Assembly: GCA_049594615.1 (NCBI GenBank)
Contig: JBMYJR010000004.1
Coordinates: forward strand, 1-64,000
Reading direction: 5' to 3'
Source of the DNA: CAXPZW01 sp049594615
GTDB taxonomy: Bacteria > Bacteroidota > Bacteroidia > Flavobacteriales_D > Sanyastnellaceae
DNA length: 64,000 nt
Shown here: one piece after another, positions 7,711 to 16,246 of the stretch
How the letters are laid out: every line of letters begins with the position of its first letter
Numbering within the stretch: the first letter of the stretch is position 1
Notes under the pieces: generated by a model
The model's input: only the letters and a program-made list of their open reading frames with translations
What the model was told of the DNA's origin: nothing
The model's database searches: none
Program-made: the position numbers and the translations under genes

Positions 7711-8454
7711 ATGAAACCGACCCTTTTGACCCTCGTAGCCGCGCTTTTTGTGGCTTCTTCCCTGTTTGCCTCTGCCCCTGCAACCGTCACCTTTTCGGCG
7801 GATGGCAGCTATGTGCTTGCTTCTTCTGAGCGCATCAACCTCACCCACGAAGGCGAGTACTGGCAACTCTTTCAAAACAACGACCCCACTCCGCTGCACA
7901 CCATTGCCTTGAAAGACGGGGCATGGAGTACAGTCAAATTGATCGATCCCTCGGTCAGCACCGAGCGTGCCCAAGTGCTGCAACCGATTGCAAATATTGA
8001 CGCGTGGATGGCACAGTACCAACTCACCGACGTGGCGCAGGACGTTTCGGAATCATTGACCGTAGAAGCTTCATTTGTGTCAGTGCCCGAAAAACAAAGT
8101 GGTACGTTGCTGCAGATGAACTACTTGCTGGATGGCAAGGGTGTGGCCCGCGTGCAACTGGAAGACCACGATGCCTCCAACAACACCGAGCAACTTGCCT
8201 CCCTGCAAACCGAATTGAACCGCCGCGCACCTGAAGCCGTTTACGACGGCGACGGTGAGCTCGTCGGCCACCGCGTCGCCCATGCCAAAGCGTACCGAAG
8301 CGCTGCCGGACGCTTGTTCATCCACAGTGCGACCACCACCTCGGACTGGACCCCGGCGGCAGATCTCCCTGCCGGCACCGACTTGGTGCGTGAAGGCAAC
8401 GCCGTGCACAGCGCCGTAACCCCAGGGTTGACTGTGGTCTGTATCATGCGCTAA
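7711..8454 (+). CDS. exported hypothetical protein
   Basis: A 247-residue protein from the ATG at 7711, which begins directly with a signal peptide (MKPTLLTLVAALFVASSLFASA). A GTG at 7687 is an alternative with eight extra residues. The mature part is soluble, with no Cys except one near the C-terminus, no membrane segment and no motif I recognise. A TATTTTG sequence just before the GTG resembles a -7 box. It stands alone between purK on the other strand and the SGNH gene, so context gives no function. Confidence 0.65.
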   Translation: MKPTLLTLVAALFVASSLFASAPATVTFSADGSYVLASSERINLTHEGEYWQLFQNNDPTPLHTIALKDGAWSTVKLIDPSVSTERAQVLQPIANIDAWMAQYQLTDVAQDVSESLTVEASFVSVPEKQSGTLLQMNYLLDGKGVARVQLEDHDASNNTEQLASLQTELNRRAPEAVYDGDGELVGHRVAHAKAYRSAAGRLFIHSATTTSDWTPAADLPAGTDLVREGNAVHSAVTPGLTVVCIMR

Positions 8455-8461
8455 CCCACCC

Positions 8462-8476
8462 CGAAGGAAACCTTCG
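8462..8476 (+). terminator. small hairpin after the exported-protein gene
   Basis: CGAAGG (8462-8467) and CCTTCG (8471-8476) with an AAA loop, starting seven bases after the stop codon. No T-run follows, so it may act as a weak terminator or a 3'-end stabiliser. Confidence 0.3.
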
Positions 8477-8584
8477 CGCTATATGGTGTGCTTGAGGGGA
8501 GCTTTTCCTTGAAGACCTTAAAGCTGCGTCCGTTGTTGGACGACCCTTTTCACGCAGTCTTATCTCGGGGTCAAGAGTTACCGC

Positions 8585-8604
8585 GTTCACCAGTATTGGT
8601 GAAC
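8585..8604. promoter_or_regulatory. perfect dyad upstream of the SGNH hydrolase gene, candidate operator
   Basis: GTTCACC (8585-8591) and GGTGAAC (8598-8604) are exact inverted copies separated by AGTATT. The dyad ends 33 bases before the start codon of the SGNH hydrolase gene. Its size and symmetry suit a dimeric repressor, though it could also form a hairpin. I saw no second copy of the motif in the window. Confidence 0.45.
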
Positions 8605-8637
8605 ACTCAAATGCGCCAATAGCGGTATAATGCATGC

Positions 8638-9840
8638 ATGGCATATCCCCTCCCACCCCTTCCAGATGATCTGGAAAACGTCACTCCCGAGCAGCGCAAG
8701 CCGCTGATTGATGCACGCATCGAGCACCTGCTCGACAACCCACTTTGCGACGACAGTACATGCGTGGACGACCTGGAGAAGCTCTTGATCTATCAGGGCC
8801 ACGCAGACTTTGGTCCCTTGCGAACAATGATCAAACGCATTTACGACCTCTCCGAATCCGGCCTTCGCACCACGTCAAACGCCAACTCCGGCATGCTCGG
8901 AACGTGGAACAAACGCAGCACCAAGCGCCGCAAAAAGAAGTTCTGGAAACGCGTCAAAGGCATGAAACCCGGGCGACGCTATGTGCGCATTTACGCCGAA
9001 GGCGACAGCTGGTTTCAGTTCCCGATCTTCATCAATGACACCATAGACTGGCTCAAAAAGCGCAAGGATTACTTGGTGTATTCCGATGCCTATGGTGGGG
9101 ATTGGCTGACCAATATTCTGTACGAAGAGCAATATGTCCACGGACTGACCACTTCACGGGCGGAGGTGATGTTAATTTCAGGCGGGGGCAACGACCTGGT
9201 GGGCAACTATCGATTGAGTACCATGATCAACCAAGCCGATCCGCTGCGCAAATACAGGTCGCCCGAAGAGATCACAAGCAGGTTTTACGCGTTGACCGAT
9301 GATGAACGCCAAGCCATGTTCGCAGCACAGGAATTCATCGGCAAGGAATTCTATGCGCTGATCAAAACCTTCGAGCTGCAGTACAAACTGTTCTTCACGC
9401 AACTCCTGCGCAATGCATCGAAGATGAAACACCTCTTATGCGTCACCCAAGGGTACGACTTCCCCATCCCGCGGAGCAAGCGCGGTTTTGGGCTGCGCAC
9501 CCCCTTTCAGCCACTGGTCAATTGGCTGCTCGACAGCGGACGCTGGCTGCACCAACCGCTGATGATTGCCGGGGTCAGCGACGCCCAAGACCAGGCCGAC
9601 ATCATGCGCTTGATGCTCTTTGAATTCAACGAGATGCTGGTGCAATTCAGCCAGAAATACGAAGGCGTCTTCCACATCGACAGCCGTGGATTGACCAGCC
9701 GCACACGGGATTGGTACGACGAGCTTCACCTCAAAGGACGCGGCTTCAAACAAGTGGCGCGCGCCTTCGAATACGTCATCGACAACCACGAAACCCTGCT
9801 TCGTAACGGAGACAAAGTGATCCGCACCGTGGACCATTAA
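8638..9840 (+). CDS. SGNH/GDSL-type hydrolase with basic N-terminal linker
   Basis: A 400-residue protein. The SGNH blocks are visible: GDS with Ser124 (EGDSWFQFP), an extended SGGGND at 181-186 (Asn185 as oxyanion residue) and D361-E-L-H364 near the C-terminus as the Asp/His pair. Such enzymes are esterases, lipases or carbohydrate acetyl-esterases. There is no signal peptide; residues 90-114 are strikingly basic (NKRSTKRRKKKFWKRVKG), and residues 1-90 form an acidic, helical N-terminal region. The start is the second of two overlapping ATGs; a TATAAT (8626-8631) lies just upstream instead of the usual TAnnTTTG. The substrate and location are unknown. Confidence 0.7.
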   Translation: MAYPLPPLPDDLENVTPEQRKPLIDARIEHLLDNPLCDDSTCVDDLEKLLIYQGHADFGPLRTMIKRIYDLSESGLRTTSNANSGMLGTWNKRSTKRRKKKFWKRVKGMKPGRRYVRIYAEGDSWFQFPIFINDTIDWLKKRKDYLVYSDAYGGDWLTNILYEEQYVHGLTTSRAEVMLISGGGNDLVGNYRLSTMINQADPLRKYRSPEEITSRFYALTDDERQAMFAAQEFIGKEFYALIKTFELQYKLFFTQLLRNASKMKHLLCVTQGYDFPIPRSKRGFGLRTPFQPLVNWLLDSGRWLHQPLMIAGVSDAQDQADIMRLMLFEFNEMLVQFSQKYEGVFHIDSRGLTSRTRDWYDELHLKGRGFKQVARAFEYVIDNHETLLRNGDKVIRTVDH

Positions 9841-9862
9841 CCTTGGGGAAACACCCTTGTTG

Positions 9863-9870
9863 CATCTTTG
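9863..9870 (+). promoter_or_regulatory. -7-like box CATCTTTG 4 nt before chrA
   Basis: One mismatch to TAnnTTTG, four bases before the ATG at 9875. The same arrangement recurs at many genes here and supports this start over an upstream TTG. Confidence 0.45.
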
Positions 9871-9874
9871 GGGC

Positions 9875-10999
9875 ATGACCAACGCCTCCTCTTTGGCCGA
9901 AGTGGCCCGTGTGTTTTTCAAACTCGGTTGCATTGCCTTTGGCGGTCCAGCGGCTCACTTGGCCATGATGGAAGACGAGGTGGTCACCAAGCGCAAGTGG
10001 ATGACCCGCGAACATTTCTTGGACATGATGGGCGCCACCAACCTGATCCCCGGCCCCAACTCCACCGAAATGACCATGCACTGCGGCCATGTGCGCGCAG
10101 GCGCGGCAGGCATGTGGGTGGGTGGGGCGTGCTTCATCGTTCCGGCAGTGGTGACCACCGGGCTGTTGGCCTGGTTGTACGTGTCCTATGGCACATTGCC
10201 CGATGTAGAGCCTTGGGTGCAAGGCATCAAACCTGCGGTACTCGCAGTGATTGCTGCGGCCGTCTACAAGTTGGGCAAAAAGGCCTTGAAAAGCTGGGAG
10301 TTGGGGGTGATCGGAGCCCTCGTGGTGCTGGTGTGCACCTTGGGTTGGGTGAATGAAATCACTGCCCTGTTGACGGCCGGACTGCTCGGTGCCGGCTACT
10401 TCACTGCGCGTGACCGCCTAAGCACTTCGGGGATCGCAATCCTGCCCTTGGTGATGGCTCCTGCAGCTGCCAAGGGCATCACTACTACAGGTGTATTCTT
10501 GAGCTTTCTGAAAACCGGCGCCATCCTTTACGGCAGCGGATACGTGCTGTTTGCCTACCTCGACGCCGAGCTGGTGGAGCGCGGCTGGCTGACCACCCCC
10601 GAACTGCTCGACGCTATTGCCATGGGGCAGTTTACTCCTGGACCAGTACTCAGCACGGCCACGTTTGTGGGTTTCCAACTGGACGGGATCGGTGGGGCAC
10701 TGGCGGCCACTGCAGGGATTTTCCTCCCTTCGTTTTTGTTTGTCTTGCTCACCCACCGCTTCATTGTCAAGCTGCGTCAATATCCGTTTTTGAGTCGCTT
10801 TTTGGACGCCGTGAACGTCGCTGCTCTAGGGGTCATGGTGGCAGTCATGATCACCATGGGGCAGGCCACGCTGGCCGATTGGAAGGGCATCACGATCGCC
10901 GCGTTGGGGGCCTTTTTCACCTTCGGACCTTGGAAGCTGTCGGCCATGTGGATCATTGCCGGAGGTGCATTGTTGGGCGGGCTGCTACACTTGGTCTGA
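9875..10999 (+). CDS. chrA: ChrA-family chromate transporter, two CHR domains
   Basis: A 374-residue inner-membrane protein made of two homologous halves of about 180 residues. Each half has the CHR signature: FFKLGCIAFGGPAAH and LIPGPNSTEM in the first, FLKTGAILYGSGYVLFAYL and AMGQFTPGPVLSTATFVG in the second. Members export chromate by exchange or proton coupling; many homologues are annotated from sequence only, so the actual anion is not certain. About ten to twelve hydrophobic segments are visible. It stands alone, with the next gene 31 nt downstream and unrelated. Confidence 0.92.
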   Translation: MTNASSLAEVARVFFKLGCIAFGGPAAHLAMMEDEVVTKRKWMTREHFLDMMGATNLIPGPNSTEMTMHCGHVRAGAAGMWVGGACFIVPAVVTTGLLAWLYVSYGTLPDVEPWVQGIKPAVLAVIAAAVYKLGKKALKSWELGVIGALVVLVCTLGWVNEITALLTAGLLGAGYFTARDRLSTSGIAILPLVMAPAAAKGITTTGVFLSFLKTGAILYGSGYVLFAYLDAELVERGWLTTPELLDAIAMGQFTPGPVLSTATFVGFQLDGIGGALAATAGIFLPSFLFVLLTHRFIVKLRQYPFLSRFLDAVNVAALGVMVAVMITMGQATLADWKGITIAALGAFFTFGPWKLSAMWIIAGGALLGGLLHLV

Positions 11000-11030
11000 G
11001 GGGCACGCCTGATTCGGCTAAATTCGCGGT

Positions 11031-11573
11031 ATGAAAATGCGCTTGCTCGTGTGTTTGTGCCTGGTTGGCACCCTGCTCCATGCCCAATCGGACTGGGGCC
11101 AAGAAACGACAAAACCCTCTGTCAAGGATCGCCTTTTTACTGGTGGAAATGTCGTGCTGAACTTTGGCACCAACACCATTGTGGTGGGCGCCACACCTAC
11201 ACTGGGGTGCCGCATTACGCCCAAATGGAGTGCCGGCATTGGCGCTACTGGGCTGTACTACCGCTTCAATTTCACCGGCCAGCAGTTCTCCAGCAGTGTT
11301 TACGGCGGGAACCTGTTTACGCGCTTTTTGGTGACCGACAACTTCTTTTTAGGCAGCGAATTTCACGCCATCAACACCAACGCCTGGGACCCCCTCTCGG
11401 GCGAAGACTTGGGCCGCCAAACCATTCCATTGCTTTACGTCGGTGGCGGCTTCCGTCAACAGTTGGGCGAGAATGTATTTTTGATCGTCTCGCTCATGTA
11501 CGATGTATTCGACGACCCCAATTCGCCCTTCCAAAACCCGAACTACGGGGGAGGAATCATCTTTGGACTTTGA
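11031..11573 (+). CDS. small outer-membrane beta-barrel protein
   Basis: A 180-residue protein with a signal peptide (1-18, ending LHA-QS) and strands of alternating residues, e.g. TPTLGCRITPKWSAGIGATGL, ending in a terminal strand NPNYGGGIIFGL. Length suits an eight-stranded barrel. The phrase FQNPNYGGGI is typical of a Bacteroidota family of uncharacterised outer-membrane proteins. A TAAATTCG box lies 4 nt upstream of the ATG. The MscS gene starts three bases after its stop, so the two are likely co-transcribed. Confidence 0.72.
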   Translation: MKMRLLVCLCLVGTLLHAQSDWGQETTKPSVKDRLFTGGNVVLNFGTNTIVVGATPTLGCRITPKWSAGIGATGLYYRFNFTGQQFSSSVYGGNLFTRFLVTDNFFLGSEFHAINTNAWDPLSGEDLGRQTIPLLYVGGGFRQQLGENVFLIVSLMYDVFDDPNSPFQNPNYGGGIIFGL

Positions 11574-11576
11574 CCC

Positions 11577-12686
11577 ATGGAAACGCAAGCTCTGAATCGC
11601 ATTTTTGAACTCTTAGGCCCCGGGACGCAAGCCTTTTTCATGCGTACTTGGGGCGAAAACACGTGGTGGGACATCCTGATCAGCCTGGGCATTTTCCTGG
11701 TGGGAATCCTGCTCGCACGCCTGCTTTACAAGCTGTTTGGTGGACTCATGCGCCGCATCACTGGACGCACCGCCACCAAGTTGGATGACATATTGGTGGA
11801 CCGACTCGAGCAGCCGCTTGTTCTTGGTCTGATCATCATTTTCTCGTGGTGGTCGTTGGAACGGCTCCACTTTGCCGATGGGCCCCAAACCTTCATCAAC
11901 AACATCTTCCATGTGCTGATCGCCATCGACATTACGTGGTTCGTAGTGCGGATCGTAGACGCTGCGATTTCCGAGTATGTGGTGCCCATGGTGGAGAAGA
12001 GCGAGAGCACGTTGGACGACACCATTTTGCCGATCCTGCGCAAGGGGCTGCGCGCCATTTTGTGGATCGTGGGCATCATTGTTGGTCTGAGCAACGCCGG
12101 CTACAACGTGGGAGCCCTGCTCGCCGGTGCGGGAATTGGTGGAATCGCCATGGCTATGGCGGCCAAAGACTTTGTGGCCAACATATTCGGGGGTATCACC
12201 GTCTTCTTGGACAAACCCTTTTCCGCCGGCGATCGCATCGTGATCAACAGTTACGATGGTATCGTGCGTGAAATTGGCATCCGCTCCACCAAGATGGAAC
12301 GCCTGGACGGCCGCATGGTCACCATCCCCAACTACAAGTTTACCGACTCGGAAGTCATCAACGTTTCATCCGAGCCGAGCCGTCGGGTGAAAATGACCTT
12401 GGGGCTGACCTACGACACTTCTGCGGATCGCATCGAAGAGGCCATCGAGATCCTCAACGGATTGGTGCGCGACATTGACACCATCGAGGACAATCACTAC
12501 GCGGTGTTTCAGAGCTTTGGTGACTTCTCGCTCAACATCCTGTTCATCTACTACGTGAAGAAGGACCAAGACGTACTCAACATCCCCAGTCACATCAACT
12601 TCGAGATCCTGAAAGCCTTCAATGCGGCCGGGCTCGATTTTGCCTTCCCCACCCAAACCATCATTCCTCAAACCGACGCCTCATGA
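11577..12686 (+). CDS. MscS-family mechanosensitive ion channel
   Basis: A 369-residue inner-membrane channel that opens under membrane tension to release solutes on osmotic downshock. Four hydrophobic segments precede the pore-lining helix, seen as GALLAGAGIGGIAMAMAAKDFVANIFGG (rich in Gly/Ala packing positions), followed by the beta domain FLDKPFSAGDRIVI and the C-terminal alpha/beta domain with KMTLGLTYDTS. Length and order match mid-size MscS proteins (YbdG-like). The last four bases overlap the start of the next gene. Confidence 0.94.
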   Translation: METQALNRIFELLGPGTQAFFMRTWGENTWWDILISLGIFLVGILLARLLYKLFGGLMRRITGRTATKLDDILVDRLEQPLVLGLIIIFSWWSLERLHFADGPQTFINNIFHVLIAIDITWFVVRIVDAAISEYVVPMVEKSESTLDDTILPILRKGLRAILWIVGIIVGLSNAGYNVGALLAGAGIGGIAMAMAAKDFVANIFGGITVFLDKPFSAGDRIVINSYDGIVREIGIRSTKMERLDGRMVTIPNYKFTDSEVINVSSEPSRRVKMTLGLTYDTSADRIEEAIEILNGLVRDIDTIEDNHYAVFQSFGDFSLNILFIYYVKKDQDVLNIPSHINFEILKAFNAAGLDFAFPTQTIIPQTDAS

Positions 12687-13063
12687 GCGAGATCTGGATC
12701 CCGTTGCTCAGTGCCTTCGTCGGAGCGTTGTTTGGAGGCGCCGTCTCCTTTGTTCTCCAGCGCCAGCGCATCAAGCATGAACAAGCCCAATTGCGCGAAG
12801 CCGACAAAACCACCTTTGCTGCCGAAGACACCGTCCGCCGCATGCTCAAGCATGGTGGATACACGGAACGCACCTTGGGTGCGATCCGCGACAAAGTGGG
12901 CGGGTACGACAACGACCTTGACGAACTGCGTCGCATTTTGTTGCGCGCAGGTGCTACCCGTGTGAAGTTGGGAAGCGATGGAAAAGGTTTTCTGGATGAG
13001 AAGTGGCGATTGCAAGAGCGGGATGCTGAGTACGTCGCCAAAAAGAAGGGAGGCGTTAAGTAG
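12683..13063 (+). CDS. small membrane-anchored hypothetical protein
   Basis: A 126-residue protein with one N-terminal transmembrane segment (about residues 5-24, IPLLSAFVGALFGGAVSFVL) followed by a charged, helical cytoplasmic part. ATGA overlap with the MscS gene implies translational coupling. The C-terminal half contains a winged-helix-like stretch (RILLRAGATRVKLGSDGKGFLDEKW) but I do not assign a family. A role linked to the channel is only suggested by position. Confidence 0.65.
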   Translation: MSEIWIPLLSAFVGALFGGAVSFVLQRQRIKHEQAQLREADKTTFAAEDTVRRMLKHGGYTERTLGAIRDKVGGYDNDLDELRRILLRAGATRVKLGSDGKGFLDEKWRLQERDAEYVAKKKGGVK

Positions 13064-13300
13064 CACCGCCTCCAACCTTTGAGCACGCAACCCAAAGGCG
13101 CAGCCTGCACATGCAGACCAGCGCTGCCAACGCAGCACCCCTCAGCCGAAACCAAGGCCCACGACTTTCGGAGACGGGGCTGCACACACCTCCCCTTTCA
13201 AGCCACCTCAATCAAGGCTTTTGAATGCCGATTGGTGAATGGCAGCTGACCAGAGACCGTTTGCACCCTGTCCTTTGTAGTTGACCAATGGGCGCAAAAA

Positions 13301-13324
13301 AAGCCGCCCCACATGGAGCGGCTT
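13301..13324 (-). terminator. Rho-independent terminator of the C1 peptidase gene
   Basis: On the minus strand AAGCCGC (from 13324) and GCGGCTT (to 13301) pair around a 10-nt loop and run into seven T residues (A-run 13296-13302 on the plus strand). It lies just after the stop at 13345. The rest of the 280-bp gap from 13064 shows no gene or repeat. Confidence 0.85.
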
Positions 13325-13344
13325 CAAGTTGGTTGGTGGAGGGC

Positions 13345-14484
13345 TTACAGGCCCAGTTTGGAGCGAATGTCCACCGGGATGGCGTCTTTGTGCACCATGA
13401 TGCCCACGGTCTTCATGTTGAAGTAGGCCTCACTCACGTGTTGGAATCCGTCAAAGCTGTTGCCGGTGCCCCACGAGTTCTTGGTGATGTAGTACATGTT
13501 GCCGTTCTGGTCCTTGCTCATGCCGGTGATGTGCATCAGGTGGTCATCGGTGGTGGACTGCATGTCAAAGGCCTCTTGGCGCTTCTCTTGGGTGACGGTT
13601 TGTTCGGCCACCACTTTCTTGAACATGTCGTCTTTTGAAGTCCCATCCACAGGCAGGATGGCCATGCCGTTGCGGAAGCTGAAGCCGCGCTCGCTCACAT
13701 CCGCGTCCCAAGCCACAGTATAACCGTTACCGAGCGCGTTTTGCGCCACTTTACCGAGGTCTTCCATCGGTACGTTGTAGAACTGGCCTTGCGAGAAATT
13801 GTCAGGCACTTCCAAAATGAACGGCTCCCACATGGCGTGGTGGGTGAACGACGAAAGGCTCACGTAGTCACTCGCATTGAAGCCCATGGCATCGCGGAAA
13901 GACTCCGGCGTGTATTCTTTGCCTTGGTAGGCGAACTTCTTGGGCACACGGCCGAGAGTAGCATCGAGCACAGCGTCTACTGCTTTCTTGTACGCATCGG
14001 TTTTGGAGCCGCGCACTTCGGTCACGCCTTTCACCAGGCCTTCGAGCATGGCGTCGAGTTCACCGTGGTTATGTTCGGTGACCCCTGGGTTGAGGCCCGA
14101 GTAGGCTTCTTCAGGGACCATGCCGTGATCGCGAATGGCGTTGATCACGTCATGCGAGAGGCTGCCCGGACCAAATTGCGCGCGGCCTTGGTAACGCACG
14201 TAGTTCTCCGCCTTTTTAGGGTAGGTAACGCGCACGTTGAACATCTCGCTCAGGTTGTGTTCGCCCTTGCCCATGCGGATCAGCTCAGATTCCACAAACG
14301 AAATGGTAGCAAAACTCCAGCACGTACCGGTGCGGCACTGGTCTTTGGTGGAGGTGTGGGAATTGTCCTTGACCACCTCAAAGGTGTACGGAAAGGCGTT
14401 GGCGTCAGATTTCTTGCTCTTCTTCTGAGCGAAGCCGCTGGCTGCAAATACCAGGGCGATCAACAAAAGCGCAGTCTTTTTCAT
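13345..14484 (-). CDS. exported C1-family cysteine peptidase (bleomycin hydrolase/PepC type)
   Basis: A 379-residue protein with a signal peptide (1-19, ending GFA-QK). The papain-like site is complete: oxyanion Gln49 (DQCRTGTCW), nucleophile Cys55, His318 (HLMHITGM) and Asn336 (ITKNSWG). The spacing and the segment LSEMFNVRVTYPKKAENYVRYQG identify the C1B aminopeptidase C/bleomycin hydrolase group, which are normally cytoplasmic hexamers; the leader here implies a periplasmic or secreted relative, a form common in Bacteroidota. The ATG at 14484 begins the signal peptide; upstream codons were rejected. Confidence 0.92.
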   Translation of the reverse strand: MKKTALLLIALVFAASGFAQKKSKKSDANAFPYTFEVVKDNSHTSTKDQCRTGTCWSFATISFVESELIRMGKGEHNLSEMFNVRVTYPKKAENYVRYQGRAQFGPGSLSHDVINAIRDHGMVPEEAYSGLNPGVTEHNHGELDAMLEGLVKGVTEVRGSKTDAYKKAVDAVLDATLGRVPKKFAYQGKEYTPESFRDAMGFNASDYVSLSSFTHHAMWEPFILEVPDNFSQGQFYNVPMEDLGKVAQNALGNGYTVAWDADVSERGFSFRNGMAILPVDGTSKDDMFKKVVAEQTVTQEKRQEAFDMQSTTDDHLMHITGMSKDQNGNMYYITKNSWGTGNSFDGFQHVSEAYFNMKTVGIMVHKDAIPVDIRSKLGL

Positions 14485-14510
14485 GCAAGTGTGTTTGTAT
14501 GTTGGGAGGA

Positions 14511-14518
14511 GAAAAATA
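14511..14518 (-). promoter_or_regulatory. -7-like box TATTTTTC for the C1 peptidase gene
   Basis: One mismatch to TAnnTTTG (final G is C) on the minus strand, 26 nt before the start codon at 14484, in the short divergent gap shared with ddl. Confidence 0.35.
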
Positions 14519-14564
14519 CGGCAGTGTGGCCCTGTGTCGCAACTTTCCACCCAAATCCCCCAGC

Positions 14565-15530
14565 ATGAAACAGCTTGCCGTGGTGGCCGGCGGATACACC
14601 GGCGAACGTGAAATCTCGCTCAAAAGCGCCTCGATGATCCTCGAACACATCGACCGCACGCGTTGGGCGCCCACCTTGGTCCACATCGACCACGACGGTT
14701 GGCGCGCCGAAACAGAAGCAGGTACCTTTCCCATTCAACGCGAGGACTTTAGCTACGTATCGGATGGCAACAAGCACACCTTCGACGCGGTGTTTGTCAT
14801 CATCCACGGGACCCCGGGTGAGGATGGTAAACTGCAGGGGTATTTTGACCTGATTGGCATGCCCTACTCCACCGGGCCCACCACAAGCATGGCGCTCACC
14901 TTCAGCAAAGCCTATTGCAATCACTATTTGCAAAACCAGGGGTTCAAAACCGCCAAAAACGTCTTGGTCCGCGCCAACGACCACTACTCCACCTCAGAGA
15001 TCGTGCGCATCCTGGACCTCCCCGTATTTGTCAAACCCAACGGTGGTGGCTCCTCTTTGGCCACCACCAAAGTGGACGTCAAGGAAGGCTTGCACAAGGC
15101 CATTGACGCGGCACTGACCGTGGACCACGAGGTAATCATCGAGGGCTTTTTGCCCGGAACTGAAGTGACCTGCGGTGTGATCGAAATAGACGGCACCCCC
15201 ACCGCCCTGCCCGTCACCGAAATCGTCTCTGACGGCGAGTTCTTCGACTACGAGGCCAAGTACCAAGGCAAATCCAATGAAATCACCCCTGCCCGCATTT
15301 CGGACGCAGTCATGGCCGAAGTGCAACGCCAATCGGTCCGCATTTGGGAGCTGCTGGATTTCCAAGGGATGATACGGGTGGACTTCATGATTGAGGCCGA
15401 CGTGCCTTATGTGATCGAGGTCAACACCGTCCCGGGCTTCTCGGCAGCCAGCATCATTCCGCAACAAGCCGCTGCGGTTGGGATGGACAAGACCACGCTG
15501 ATCAATCATGTATTGGCAGCGCTCAGCTAG
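14565..15530 (+). CDS. ddl: D-alanine--D-alanine ligase
   Basis: A 321-residue ATP-grasp enzyme that makes D-Ala-D-Ala for peptidoglycan. It has the N-terminal VVAGGYTGEREISLKS (the Bacteroidota form of GGxSxEhxVSL), HGTPGEDGKLQGYFDLIGMPYSTG, the ATP loop FVKPNGGGSSLATTKV, and the C-terminal EVNTVPGFSAASIIPQQA. The ATG at 14565 gives MKQLAVVAGG; the upstream part of the frame overlaps the divergent peptidase promoter and was rejected. Confidence 0.97.
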   Translation: MKQLAVVAGGYTGEREISLKSASMILEHIDRTRWAPTLVHIDHDGWRAETEAGTFPIQREDFSYVSDGNKHTFDAVFVIIHGTPGEDGKLQGYFDLIGMPYSTGPTTSMALTFSKAYCNHYLQNQGFKTAKNVLVRANDHYSTSEIVRILDLPVFVKPNGGGSSLATTKVDVKEGLHKAIDAALTVDHEVIIEGFLPGTEVTCGVIEIDGTPTALPVTEIVSDGEFFDYEAKYQGKSNEITPARISDAVMAEVQRQSVRIWELLDFQGMIRVDFMIEADVPYVIEVNTVPGFSAASIIPQQAAAVGMDKTTLINHVLAALS

Positions 15531-15655
15531 CGCACGCCGTCCACTTGCGCTGGACCGCAAGGATTGAAGCCCGCCTGGTCTTTCAGAACATCCGCAATGT
15601 AATTCAGCATCCAAGCGGGCGGTACCCGGCCCCATTCGGCCTTGCCAAACAGCGT
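15527..15655 (-). pseudogene. unexplained 42-codon frame downstream of ruvC, possible gene remnant
   Basis: On the minus strand, between ruvC and the end of ddl, a frame reads TLFGKAEWGRVPPAWMLNYI then ADVLKDQAGFNPCGPAQVDG and a stop at 15527-15529. It is bounded upstream by an in-frame TAG (15656-15658). The only ATG gives 27 residues. Composition (Trp, Cys, balanced charges) and mostly G/C third positions look coding. It may be the tail of a decayed gene or a tiny gene with a non-ATG start. No family is recognised. Confidence 0.3.
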
Positions 15656-15669
15656 CTACTCCCACCGCA

Positions 15670-16233
15670 TCACTTGATGCGTCCTTTGTTTTGGTTGACG
15701 AACGATGCCCAGCCGCTGTAATTCTTGCCGCCCACCTTGGTTTGACCGGCGTAGAAGTGGCACACCGCTGCGGCCAAGCCGTCGGTGGCGTCCAGTTCCT
15801 TGGGCATGGATTCCTTGGGAATCTTCAAGGTTTGCTGCAACATGGAGGCCACCTGCTCTTTGGCGGCGGCACCGTTTCCGGTGATGGCCTGTTTGATGCG
15901 GCGTGGAGCGTATTCCTCGTAATGCATTTGGCGGGAGAGTGCTGCGGCAATGGCCACCCCTTGTGCGCGTCCGAGTTTGAGCATGGACTGCACGTTTTTG
16001 CCAAAGAAAGGCGCTTCGATGGCCAGCTCGTCGGGGTGGTACTCGTCGATCAGGCCTTGCACGCGCTCGAAAATCTTGGCAAGTTTGAGCGCATGGCTGT
16101 CGTACTGGGCGAGTTTGATGACGCCCATGCCCACCAAGGCCATCTTTTTACCTTGGCATTCGATGATGCCGTAGCCCATGACGGTGGTTCCAGGGTCGAT
16201 GCCCAAGATGATGCGTTCCTTCGGGGTGCTCAC
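15670..16233 (-). CDS. ruvC: Holliday junction endodeoxyribonuclease RuvC
   Basis: A 187-residue nuclease that cuts Holliday junctions together with RuvAB. Acidic residues sit where expected: Asp13 in ILGIDPG, Glu in LAIEAPFFGKN, and DATD before GLAAAVCHF near the C-terminus. The GTG at 16233 (VSTPKERIILGIDPG) is chosen because a perfect TACCTTTG box lies 5 nt upstream, a spacing repeated at many genes here, and that box covers codons 2-4 of the alternative ATG start at 16251. The region is divergent with a GT2 gene. Confidence 0.93.
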   Translation of the reverse strand: MSTPKERIILGIDPGTTVMGYGIIECQGKKMALVGMGVIKLAQYDSHALKLAKIFERVQGLIDEYHPDELAIEAPFFGKNVQSMLKLGRAQGVAIAAALSRQMHYEEYAPRRIKQAITGNGAAAKEQVASMLQQTLKIPKESMPKELDATDGLAAAVCHFYAGQTKVGGKNYSGWASFVNQNKGRIK

Positions 16234-16238
16234 AGTTT

Positions 16239-16246
16239 CAAAGGTA
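16239..16246 (-). promoter_or_regulatory. -7 box TACCTTTG 5 nt before ruvC GTG start
   Basis: Perfect TAnnTTTG on the minus strand. Its place inside the longer possible reading frame decides the start codon in favour of GTG at 16233. Confidence 0.6.

Noticed and set aside
8626..8631. TATAAT as a sigma-70 -10 box for the SGNH gene
   Set aside because: Not called as a promoter: no well-spaced -35 box (the nearest TTGGTG is 24 bases away), and Bacteroidota use a different consensus.
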